From positions 1-7,505 of the forward strand of contig CACZQX010000203.1 in assembly GCA_902783445.1 (NCBI GenBank): DNA of 7,505 bases, written 5' to 3'. Both the position numbers and the translations under genes were made by a program. Below the pieces are notes generated by a model. The model was not told where the DNA came from. It ran no database searches and saw only the letters and a list, made by a program, of their open reading frames with translations. This stretch comes from an uncultured Lachnospiraceae bacterium (GTDB lineage: Bacteria > Bacillota > Clostridia > Lachnospirales > Lachnospiraceae). Below are positions 1-6,039 of this stretch, one piece after another. Numbering within the stretch: the first letter of the stretch is position 1; each line of letters opens with the position of its first letter.

Positions 1-99
1 ATGAACTTTGCGATAAACAAAGAAAGACTAACCCGCTTTGGATTAGTCTCAATGTTAGATTACTACACCGAAAGATGTGTTACTTGTCAAGTTGATTGA
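1..99 (+). CDS. ltrA: Group II intron reverse transcriptase/maturase, C-terminal fragment (5' end outside window)
   Basis: Frame 1 is open from the first base to the TGA at 97-99, giving 32 residues. The visible tail contains NKERLTRFGLVSMLDYYTER, which resembles the C-terminus of LtrA-type intron-encoded proteins after the maturase (X) domain, where an 'xxRLxxxGLxSLxxYY' pattern is common. The full protein would bind the intron RNA, help it splice, and prime reverse transcription at the target site. No HNH endonuclease motif is present in these last residues, as expected if this is an endonuclease-less IIC protein, but the fragment is too short to prove it. The ATG at position 1 is an internal Met where the window happens to begin. 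The stop codon lies immediately before domain V. The family call rests mostly on the RNA structure that follows. Confidence 0.72.
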   Translation: MNFAINKERLTRFGLVSMLDYYTERCVTCQVD

Positions 100-173
100 A
101 CCGCCGTATACGGAACCGTACGTACGGCGGTGTGAGAGGTCGGGAGATTATTAGAATCTCCCTCCTACTCGAT
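98..173 (+). ncRNA. Group II intron domains V and VI
   Basis: Domain V: CCGCCGTA (101-108) pairs with TACGGCGG (123-130), then a two-base CG bulge (121-122), a 4-bp distal helix (109-112 with 117-120) and a GAAC tetraloop (113-116). The catalytic triad position reads CGC (102-104), and the distal helix is shorter than in the common 34-nt domain V; both point to IIC introns. Domain VI: GGGAGATT (142-149) pairs with AATCTCCC (155-162). Below it, GAG/AGG (134-139) pairs with CCT/CTC around an unpaired A167, the expected branch-point adenosine. Both helices are perfect, so the ribozyme core at this end looks intact. Confidence 0.88.
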
Positions 174-204
174 TGCACAAATAATTATGCTTAGAGAATT
201 ATTA

Positions 205-233
205 TTGACAAGTTGGGCTGTTTATGAAATAAT
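205..233 (+). promoter_or_regulatory. Predicted sigma-A promoter of the rhodanese lipoprotein gene
   Basis: A perfect -35 box TTGACA (205-210), a 17-bp spacer and a -10 box AATAAT (228-233, five of six consensus bases) lie about 50 bp before the start codon at 285, in the host DNA that follows the intron. An overlapping alternative -10 is TAATAG (230-235) with a 19-bp spacer. An AT-rich inverted repeat, AATAATT (180-186) with AATTATT (197-203), sits just upstream and could be an operator or simply AT-rich sequence. The 111 bases from the intron end to the gene hold no other gene. Confidence 0.65.
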
Positions 234-284
234 AGATTGAGTAAAATTTAATTGAGCTAAATCTTAATAAAAGAGGATCCGAAA

Positions 285-722
285 ATGAAAAAAATATGGC
301 TGATTATTTTGGCTTTAGCAGCATTTACACTTACGGCTTGCAATGAGAACAAAACAGAATCAAAAGTTGAAAGCGGCGAAGAAATTACTACGGAGGAAAG
401 CGAAATGGCAAACAGTTATAAACAAATATCACAAGAAGAAGCAAAGCTCATGATGGAAAAAGACGATGGTCATGTTATTGTGGATGTTCGTCGTGCTGAT
501 GAATATAAAGAAGGTCACATTCCGGGAGCGATTCTTATTCCAAACGAAAGCATTTCAAGCGAGCAGCCGAAAGAATTGCCTGATTTGGAGCAAATTATTT
601 TAGTATATTGCAGAAGCGGAAGAAGAAGTAAAGAAGCAGCCGAAAAGCTTGCAAATATCGGATATACAAATGTATACGAGTTTGGTGGAATTATAGACTG
701 GACAGGTGATATTGAAAAATAA
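285..722 (+). CDS. Rhodanese-like domain lipoprotein
   Basis: A 145-residue protein. Residues 1-19 are a lipoprotein signal: Lys-Lys, a hydrophobic core, then the lipobox LTAC with Cys19 as the lipidation site, so the mature protein should be anchored on the outer face of the membrane. Residues 20-45 are a polar, Glu-rich linker. Residues 46-145 form one rhodanese domain: VDVR (66-69), the GHIPGA motif (77-82), the active-site loop CRSGRRS (109-115) with nucleophile Cys109, and GGIIDW (134-139). Single-domain rhodaneses carry sulfur as a persulfide on this Cys and transfer it to acceptors such as thiols or cyanide; the true substrate here is unknown. The start is supported by AGAGGA (272-277), 7 bases before the ATG. 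It has its own promoter, and nothing links it functionally to the amidotransferase genes. A terminator-like hairpin at 780-826 would also stop its transcript. Confidence 0.9.
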   Translation: MKKIWLIILALAAFTLTACNENKTESKVESGEEITTEESEMANSYKQISQEEAKLMMEKDDGHVIVDVRRADEYKEGHIPGAILIPNESISSEQPKELPDLEQIILVYCRSGRRSKEAAEKLANIGYTNVYEFGGIIDWTGDIEK

Positions 723-740
723 TATATTTATAAAAAGTTA

Positions 741-769
741 TTGACAATCTATATGGTTGATTGTAATAT
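741..769 (+). promoter_or_regulatory. Predicted promoter of the asnB-pyrG-asnB-gltB operon
   Basis: A perfect -35 box TTGACA (741-746), a 17-bp spacer and a -10-like TAATAT (764-769; four of six bases, preceded by TG) predict a start near 776. TATAGT (767-772) is a better -10 by sequence, but its 20-bp spacing is too long. No convincing promoter was found between 827 and 870: TATATT at 826-831 lacks a good -35. The main start of the operon therefore most likely lies here, just before the terminator hairpin. Confidence 0.6.
744..764. repeat. Inverted repeat inside the operon promoter (possible operator)
   Basis: ACAATC (744-749) and GATTGT (759-764) form a perfect 6-bp dyad around a 9-base centre. 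The dyad covers the end of the -35 box, the whole spacer and the first base of the -10 box, a typical place for a repressor site. It does not match the Bacillus GlnR/TnrA site (TGTNAN7TNACA). If transcription began further upstream, the same bases would form an RNA hairpin instead. The repeat is visible; its role is inference. Confidence 0.4.
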
Positions 770-779
770 AGTAGCATTG

Positions 780-826
780 AGAGACAAAGATGTCCCGCGA
801 ATTGCGGAATCTTTGTCTCTTTTGTT
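780..826 (+). terminator. Intrinsic terminator hairpin in the leader, overlapping a possible ANTAR-type antiterminator hairpin
   Basis: A 12-bp perfect stem, AGAGACAAAGAT (780-791) with ATCTTTGTCTCT (809-820), encloses an inner hairpin CCGC/GCGG (795-798 with 804-807, loop GAATT). A U-rich tail TCTTTTGTT follows. The 5' arm can fold differently: GAC (783-785) pairs with GTC (792-794) and closes the six-base loop AAAGAT (786-791), with A at loop position 1 and G at position 4. That is the loop signature of RNA bound by ANTAR-domain antiterminators, and forming it would break the terminator. The hairpin begins only a few bases after the predicted start and 44 bases before the ribosome can start asnB. 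It may also simply end the rhodanese transcript, whose stop is 57 bases upstream. Confidence 0.75.
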
Positions 827-856
827 ATATTCAAAAACTTTTCAATAAAAATCAAC

Positions 857-862
857 AGGAGG
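857..862 (+). promoter_or_regulatory. Ribosome binding site that fixes the start of the first asnB
   Basis: AGGAGG lies 8 bases before the ATG at 871. An in-frame ATG at 790 would add 27 residues, but it sits inside the terminator hairpin and has no comparable binding site. It would also bury the Cys that must be N-terminal in this enzyme class. Confidence 0.92.
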
Positions 863-870
863 AAAACAAA

Positions 871-2448
871 ATGTGCTCAATAATGGGATATCTCGGAAAT
901 TCTATGAAAGTCGAGGACTTTAAGAATAATTTCAATAATACTATTTCCAGAGGTCCCGACAAGAGTAGGATTTTGGAACTTGACGGAGCAATACTGGGTT
1001 TTCAAAGATTGGCAATAATGGACTTGTCATGCGCAGGTATGCAGCCTTTCGCACTGGAAAAAAAATATTGTGTTTGCAACGGAGAGATTTACGGTTTCAG
1101 ACCGATTAAAAAAGAACTTGAAAAAGAATACGAATTTAAAAGCGATTCGGATTGCGAAGTGCTTCTTCCGATGTATGAGAAATACGGATGCGAAATGTTC
1201 AAAATGTTGGACGCCGAATACGCGCTGATTATATATGATGAGGCAAGCAAAGAAATAATTGCCGCCAGAGATCCGATTGGTATCAGACCTCTTTATTACA
1301 CGGAGTTTGAAGATGGGGGCATTGCATTTGCAAGCGAACCAAAAGATTTAATCGGCTTTGGAGGGAAGGTAATGCCTTTCCCACCGGGACACTACTACAA
1401 AGACGGGAAATTTATATGCTACCGCGATATGACTGAAGTTACAAAAGTCGTGGATGATGATGTGGAAACAATTTGTGCAAACATTAAAGACAAACTCATT
1501 AAAGGAATAGAAAAACGTCTTGATGCGGATGCACCTCTTGGATTCTTGCTTAGCGGCGGACTTGATTCATCACTTGTTTGTGCAGTGTCCGCAAAGCTTT
1601 TAAACAAACCGATTAAGACATTTGCCATCGGAATGAGTACCGATGCAATCGACCTAAAATATGCCAAGGAGGTTGCGGACTTTATAGGAAGCGACCATCA
1701 AGAAATAATAATTACAAAAGAAGATGTTATAAAGGCTCTGCCTGAGGTGGTTAAAATCCTTGGAACCTACGATATTACAACAATTCGTGCCAGCATAGGA
1801 ATGTATCTTATTTGCAAGGCAATTCATGAACAGACTGATGTAAAAGTACTTCTTACGGGAGAAATATCAGACGAATTGTTTGGATATAAATATACGGATT
1901 TCGCACCTAATGCAAAAGAATTTCAGGAAGAATCCGCAAAAAGAATACGCGAGCTTCATATGTACGATGTACTTCGTGCGGACCGCTGCATAAGCGTAAA
2001 CTCTCTTGAGGCAAGAGTTCCTTTCGGAGATCTTGATTTTGTATCTTACGTAATGAGCATCAATCCGGAAAAGAAGATGAATGTCTACAACAAAGGTAAA
2101 TACTTACTCAGACATGCTTTTGTGGGGGATTATTTACCGGAGAGCATTCTGATGCGTGAAAAAGCAGCGTTTTCCGATGCGGTAGGCCATTCAATGGTTG
2201 ATTATTTAAAAGCCTATGCTGAGGAAAAATACAGCGATGAAGATTATGAAAAGGGCATTGCAAAATATGATTTTTCAAAGCCTTTTACAAAAGAATCATT
2301 GTTATACAGAGATTTGTTCGAAGAGTATTATCCGGGACAGGCACACATGATAGTTGATTTTTGGATGCCAAACAAATCTTGGGAAAACTGTGATGTAGAC
2401 GATCCGTCGGCCAGAGTTCTCAAAAACTATGGCGACAGCGGTAAATAA
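871..2448 (+). CDS. asnB: Asparagine synthetase (glutamine-hydrolysing), E. coli AsnB type
   Basis: A 525-residue cytosolic enzyme that makes asparagine from aspartate, ATP and glutamine. The N-terminal class II glutaminase domain (about 2-190) has nucleophile Cys2 in MCSIMGYLG, SRGPD (26-30), RLAIMD (46-51), NGEIYG (70-75) and SDCEV (93-97). The synthetase domain has the pyrophosphate loop SGGLDSS (228-234), YDITTIRAS (300-308), TGEISDELFG (329-338) and an EARVPF motif. The alignment I can make by eye with E. coli AsnB (554 residues) runs to the DDPSxR near the C-terminus; this protein is shorter mainly by an insert after the pyrophosphate loop. Two oddities: the usual RHRGPD reads ISRGPD, and the usual GEGSDE reads GEISDE. 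The catalytic residues themselves are kept. It is first in the four-gene operon, 68 bp before pyrG, behind the terminator-containing leader. The start at 871 is set by Cys2 and the AGGAGG. Confidence 0.93.
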   Translation: MCSIMGYLGNSMKVEDFKNNFNNTISRGPDKSRILELDGAILGFQRLAIMDLSCAGMQPFALEKKYCVCNGEIYGFRPIKKELEKEYEFKSDSDCEVLLPMYEKYGCEMFKMLDAEYALIIYDEASKEIIAARDPIGIRPLYYTEFEDGGIAFASEPKDLIGFGGKVMPFPPGHYYKDGKFICYRDMTEVTKVVDDDVETICANIKDKLIKGIEKRLDADAPLGFLLSGGLDSSLVCAVSAKLLNKPIKTFAIGMSTDAIDLKYAKEVADFIGSDHQEIIITKEDVIKALPEVVKILGTYDITTIRASIGMYLICKAIHEQTDVKVLLTGEISDELFGYKYTDFAPNAKEFQEESAKRIRELHMYDVLRADRCISVNSLEARVPFGDLDFVSYVMSINPEKKMNVYNKGKYLLRHAFVGDYLPESILMREKAAFSDAVGHSMVDYLKAYAEEKYSDEDYEKGIAKYDFSKPFTKESLLYRDLFEEYYPGQAHMIVDFWMPNKSWENCDVDDPSARVLKNYGDSGK

Positions 2449-2516
2449 TAGAAGTTTTAATAACAAAAAATTTTCAATCGGCTTTTTGGCCGCATATTAA
2501 GAAGGGATGGTAAAAA

Positions 2517-4124
2517 ATGGTTAAGTATGTATTTGTAACAGGCGGTGTTGTTTCCGGACTCGGAAAAGGAATAACGGCAGCGTCGCTGGGAAGATTGTTA
2601 AAAGCAAGAGGTTATAAGGTAACCATGCAAAAATTCGATCCGTATATCAATATGGATCCGGGCACGATGAACCCAATTCAACACGGTGAGGTTTTTGTAA
2701 CGGACGACGGTACGGAAACCGACTTGGATCTGGGACATTACGAGCGTTTTATCAACGAAAGCCTTGATAAAAACTCAAATGTCACAACCGGAAAAATCTA
2801 TTGGACGGTTCTTAACAAAGAGCGCCACGGAGATTACGGCGGCGGAACCGTTCAAGTTATTCCTCATATAACAAACGAAATAAAAAGCAGATTTTACAGA
2901 CCTAAGGATGACAGCGAAGATATTATTTCGATTATTGAAATCGGCGGAACCGTCGGTGATATCGAAAGCCAGCCTTTCCTTGAAGCTATCAGACAATTTC
3001 AGGCGGAAGTGGGCAGAGAAAACGCCATTATGATTCAGGTAACTCTCATTCCTTATCTTAAGGCTTCGGGTGAGATGAAAACAAAGCCGACACAGATGAG
3101 CGTTAAGAACCTGCAAAGTATGGGTATTTGGCCGGATATTTTGGTTTGCCGTTCGGACTATCCGATAGACGAGCATATGAAAGAAAAAATAGCTCTTTTC
3201 TGTAACGTTAAGCCGGAGCATGTTCTTCAGAATCTTGATGCTCCGTCACTTTACGAAGTTCCTCTTATGATGGAGAAAGAACATTTGGCACAGGCAGTTT
3301 GCGAATGCCTTAAGATTGATTGTCCCGAGCCTGATTTGGATAAATGGAAGCAAATGGTTTACAACTCGGAACATGCCGAAGATGAAGTAAGTATCGCTCT
3401 GGTTGGAAAATATGTGGAACTTCATGATGCTTACTTAAGCGTTGCCGAGGCGTTAAAACATGCCGGTGTGGCAAATAAAACATTGGTTGACATAAGATGG
3501 GTTGATTCCGAAAAATTAACCACTGAAACAATAGACGAATACCTTCATGATGTTAACGGTATTTTAGTACCCGGCGGATTTGGAAGCCGCGGTATAGAGG
3601 GCAAAATCATTGCAATTAATTATGCAAGAACAAATAATATTCCATTCCTTGGCATTTGCCTGGGAATGCAGCTTGCAATAGTGGAATTTGCCCGTAATGT
3701 GGCAGGCCTTAAAGATGCGGCAAGCATTGAATTTGCGCCTGATACATCAAATCCTGTAATCGCCCTTATGCCTGATCAGGTAAATGTTGAAAACTTAGGC
3801 GGTACATTAAGACTTGGTGCATATCCTTGTGTCTTAAAAGAAGGAACAAAAATTTATGACCTTTACGGACATAAAGAAATAGCGGAAAGACACAGACACA
3901 GATACGAAGTCAACAACGATTACAGGCAAGTATTGGAAGATAACGGTATGGTTCTTTCGGGACTTTCCCCGGACGGAAGAATCGTTGAAACAATAGAATT
4001 ACTTAACCATCCCTTTTTTGTTGCAACGCAGGCGCATCCGGAGTTTAAATCACGTCCCGATGAACCACATCCGTTATTTAAAGGCTTCATAGAAAGTGCA
4101 TTAAATATGCTTCATACATGTTAA
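2517..4124 (+). CDS. pyrG: CTP synthase (glutamine-hydrolysing)
   Basis: A 535-residue cytosolic enzyme of normal family length that converts UTP to CTP with ATP and ammonia from glutamine, the last step of pyrimidine nucleotide synthesis. The N-terminal synthetase domain (about 1-265) starts with KYVFVTGGVVSGLGKG, including the P-loop SGLGKG (13-18). It continues with QKFDPYINMDPGTM, GGTVGDIES (143-151) and KTKPTQ (188-193). The class I glutaminase domain (about 290-535) has GKYVELHDAYLSV, the oxyanion region PGGFGSRG, nucleophile Cys381 in GICLGMQ, and His507/Glu509 in AHPEF, so the triad is complete. GAAGGG (2501-2506) precedes the ATG by 10 bases, and the family-typical N-terminus confirms this start. 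The 68-bp gap before it has only a weak 4-bp hairpin and none of the G-run/terminator leader that controls Bacillus pyrG, so control probably comes from the operon leader. Confidence 0.98.
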   Translation: MVKYVFVTGGVVSGLGKGITAASLGRLLKARGYKVTMQKFDPYINMDPGTMNPIQHGEVFVTDDGTETDLDLGHYERFINESLDKNSNVTTGKIYWTVLNKERHGDYGGGTVQVIPHITNEIKSRFYRPKDDSEDIISIIEIGGTVGDIESQPFLEAIRQFQAEVGRENAIMIQVTLIPYLKASGEMKTKPTQMSVKNLQSMGIWPDILVCRSDYPIDEHMKEKIALFCNVKPEHVLQNLDAPSLYEVPLMMEKEHLAQAVCECLKIDCPEPDLDKWKQMVYNSEHAEDEVSIALVGKYVELHDAYLSVAEALKHAGVANKTLVDIRWVDSEKLTTETIDEYLHDVNGILVPGGFGSRGIEGKIIAINYARTNNIPFLGICLGMQLAIVEFARNVAGLKDAASIEFAPDTSNPVIALMPDQVNVENLGGTLRLGAYPCVLKEGTKIYDLYGHKEIAERHRHRYEVNNDYRQVLEDNGMVLSGLSPDGRIVETIELLNHPFFVATQAHPEFKSRPDEPHPLFKGFIESALNMLHTC

Positions 4125-4172
4125 AATTACTTATATGACAAGAAAAATCAATTTTAAACAGGAGATATTAAC

Positions 4173-6011
4173 ATGTGTGGAATAGCCGGATTTTTAAACT
4201 ATAAGGATGAATTGGCCGAAAGGGAAGAAGTCTTAAAAAGCATGATGGATGCAATAAGACACAGAGGCCCGGACGGTGACGGAACTTTTCTCGATGCGGA
4301 TATGAGCATGGGATTTGTTCGCCTTTCAATTATCGACCTTGAAGGCGGCGATCAGCCGATTTTTAACGAAGATAAAACAAAAGTTATTACATTTAACGGC
4401 GAGATTTACAACTATAAAGAATTGAAATCGGACCTTGAAAATAAAGGACATATTTTCAGCAGCAAATCCGATACGGAAGTAATACTTCACGGATTTGAGG
4501 AATACGGCAAAGACATTTTAAAGAAACTCAGAGGCATGTTCGCTTTTGTGATTTGGGATATTAAAGAAAAATCCCTCTTTGCCGCAAGGGATATGTTCGG
4601 AATCAAGCCTTTTTATTATTATCCTTTGGACAAGGGGATGATTTACGCCTCTGAAATCAAGGCAATTTTAAAGCATCCCGCCGTTTCCAAAGAGGTAAAC
4701 TTAAGAGCTTTGGAAGAGTATATGTCATTTCAATATTCGGTCTTGCCCGAGACTTTTTTCAAAGGAATATTCAAGCTTATGCCCGGTCATTATATGACAA
4801 TTAAAGAAGGCAAAATGACTGTATTAAGATATTTCGACCCTATGCTTTGCCCGAGAGAAGATAAGTCATTTGAAGAATTTGCAAATGATATAGAAAAAAC
4901 AGTAAAGGAATCAATCAAATACCATATGGTCAGCGACGTCGAGGTGGCATCTCTTTTATCAAGCGGCGTGGATTCAAGCTACGTGGTGGCAAATTTCGGA
5001 GGTGCAAAAACATTTACCGTTGGTTTTGATTATGAAAAATATAATGAAATTCCTTATGCCCAAGAGCTGTCAAAAGCTGTAGGCATCGAAAACATCAGCA
5101 CAATTATTTCCACGGAGGAGTTTTGGAAGGAGCTTTCAAACATCCAATATTACATGGATGAGCCTTTGGCGGACCCTGCGGCCGCAGCCCTTTACTTTGT
5201 TGACAGAGAGGCTGCAAAGCATGTAAAAGTTGTGCTTTCGGGCGAAGGGGCGGATGAATTTTTCGGTGGCTATAACATTTATCACGAGCCTTTGTCATTA
5301 AAGGGATATCAAAAAATACCAAAGCCTTTGAGGAAAGCGGCTGCAGGCATTTCAGCTGTTATACCAAAAGGTGTAAAAGGCAAAAACTTCCTTGTAAGAG
5401 GAAGCAAATCAGTAGAAGAACGCTTTATCGGAAATGCTTATATTTTTACAAAGAAGCAAAGAGATAAAGTTTTAAAATATAAAAGCAAAGGGTCTAAGCC
5501 GGAATACATTACAAAGGGCTTTTATAACAAAGTAAAAAACCTTGATGATATTTCAAAGATGCAATACATCGACTTAAACTTCTGGCTTATTGGCGACATC
5601 TTACTTAAAGCGGACAAGATGAGCATGGCCCACAGCCTTGAAAGCAGGGTTCCTTACCTTGACAGAGAGGTTTTTGAACTTGCAAAAACCATTCCTTCAA
5701 AATATAAGGTAAGCGATGAAAATACAAAGCTTGCTTTCAGAAAAGCAGCGGCCAAAGACCTTGCAAGCAAGGTAAGCACAAAGAAAAAATTGGGCTTTCC
5801 GGTGCCAATCAGAATTTGGCTTAAATCAGACAAATACTATGAAATAGTAAAAAAAGCTTTTGAAAGCAAAGAAGCCGAACAGTTCTTTAACACAAAAGAA
5901 CTTATTAAGCTTTTGGATGAACACAAATTGGGGAAAGCAGATTACAGCAGACATATATGGAATGTATATATGTTCTTAATCTGGTATGAGAGGTTCTTCG
6001 AAGATTATTAA
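4173..6011 (+). CDS. asnB: Asparagine synthetase (glutamine-hydrolysing), Bacillus/clostridial type
   Basis: A 612-residue cytosolic enzyme, the second asparagine synthetase of the operon and clearly a different lineage from the first. Glutaminase domain (about 2-210): Cys2 in MCGIAGF, RHRGPDGDG (29-37), RLSIID (50-55), NGEIYN (75-80), SDTEV (99-103) and ARDMFGIKPFYY (138-149). Synthetase domain (about 235-610): pyrophosphate loop SSGVDSS (263-269), DEPLADPAA (329-337), SGEGADEFFGG (356-366), and the KADKMSMAHSLESRVPYLD region (479-497). The loop has Ser where most relatives have the first Gly of SGGxDSS; the rest is canonical. AGGAG (4160-4164) lies 8 bases before the ATG, and the Cys2 requirement confirms the start. 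It is 48 bp after pyrG and 28 bp before gltB. The expected product is asparagine, but this family also includes members that amidate other substrates such as cell-wall precursors, so a different acceptor is possible. Confidence 0.92.
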   Translation: MCGIAGFLNYKDELAEREEVLKSMMDAIRHRGPDGDGTFLDADMSMGFVRLSIIDLEGGDQPIFNEDKTKVITFNGEIYNYKELKSDLENKGHIFSSKSDTEVILHGFEEYGKDILKKLRGMFAFVIWDIKEKSLFAARDMFGIKPFYYYPLDKGMIYASEIKAILKHPAVSKEVNLRALEEYMSFQYSVLPETFFKGIFKLMPGHYMTIKEGKMTVLRYFDPMLCPREDKSFEEFANDIEKTVKESIKYHMVSDVEVASLLSSGVDSSYVVANFGGAKTFTVGFDYEKYNEIPYAQELSKAVGIENISTIISTEEFWKELSNIQYYMDEPLADPAAAALYFVDREAAKHVKVVLSGEGADEFFGGYNIYHEPLSLKGYQKIPKPLRKAAAGISAVIPKGVKGKNFLVRGSKSVEERFIGNAYIFTKKQRDKVLKYKSKGSKPEYITKGFYNKVKNLDDISKMQYIDLNFWLIGDILLKADKMSMAHSLESRVPYLDREVFELAKTIPSKYKVSDENTKLAFRKAAAKDLASKVSTKKKLGFPVPIRIWLKSDKYYEIVKKAFESKEAEQFFNTKELIKLLDEHKLGKADYSRHIWNVYMFLIWYERFFEDY

Positions 6012-6039
6012 TTGGGACATGTAGAGAAAAGGAGGACAT

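Larger units (their letters stand above)
1..173 (+). mobile_element. Group II intron, 3' end (partial, IIC-like)
   Basis: Seen: an open frame with a maturase-like C-terminus (1-99) runs directly into a domain V hairpin and a domain VI hairpin with a bulged A. The 3' boundary is put at about 173 because the bulged A167 is then seventh from the end and the intron ends in AT, matching the usual AY ending. Known: group II introns are retroelements that splice as ribozymes and move by retrohoming with their encoded reverse transcriptase. Inference: a IIC-type intron, from the domain V features. IIC introns usually insert just after intrinsic terminators, but the 5' exon lies outside the window, so this cannot be tested here. 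Confidence 0.85.

Noticed and set aside
723..870. T-box riboswitch for tRNA-Asn or another aminoacyl-tRNA in front of asnB
   Set aside because: No T-box core (AGGGUGGNACCGCG-like) is present, and the leader of about 95 bases is far too short.
1419..1667. Reverse-strand open frame opposite the first asnB (and similar ones at 3310-3531, 5104-5322 and 6762-7001)
   Set aside because: All are antisense to conserved enzymes with no promoter, binding site or protein motif of their own.
2479..2492. CGGC/GCCG hairpin between the first asnB and pyrG
   Set aside because: Only four base pairs with no following U-tract, so not a terminator. There is also no G-run leader for Bacillus-style pyrG attenuation.
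2775..3221. Reverse-strand open frame of 148 codons inside pyrG
   Set aside because: It lies wholly antisense to a well-conserved gene and has low-complexity, non-family-like sequence; it is a codon-bias shadow.
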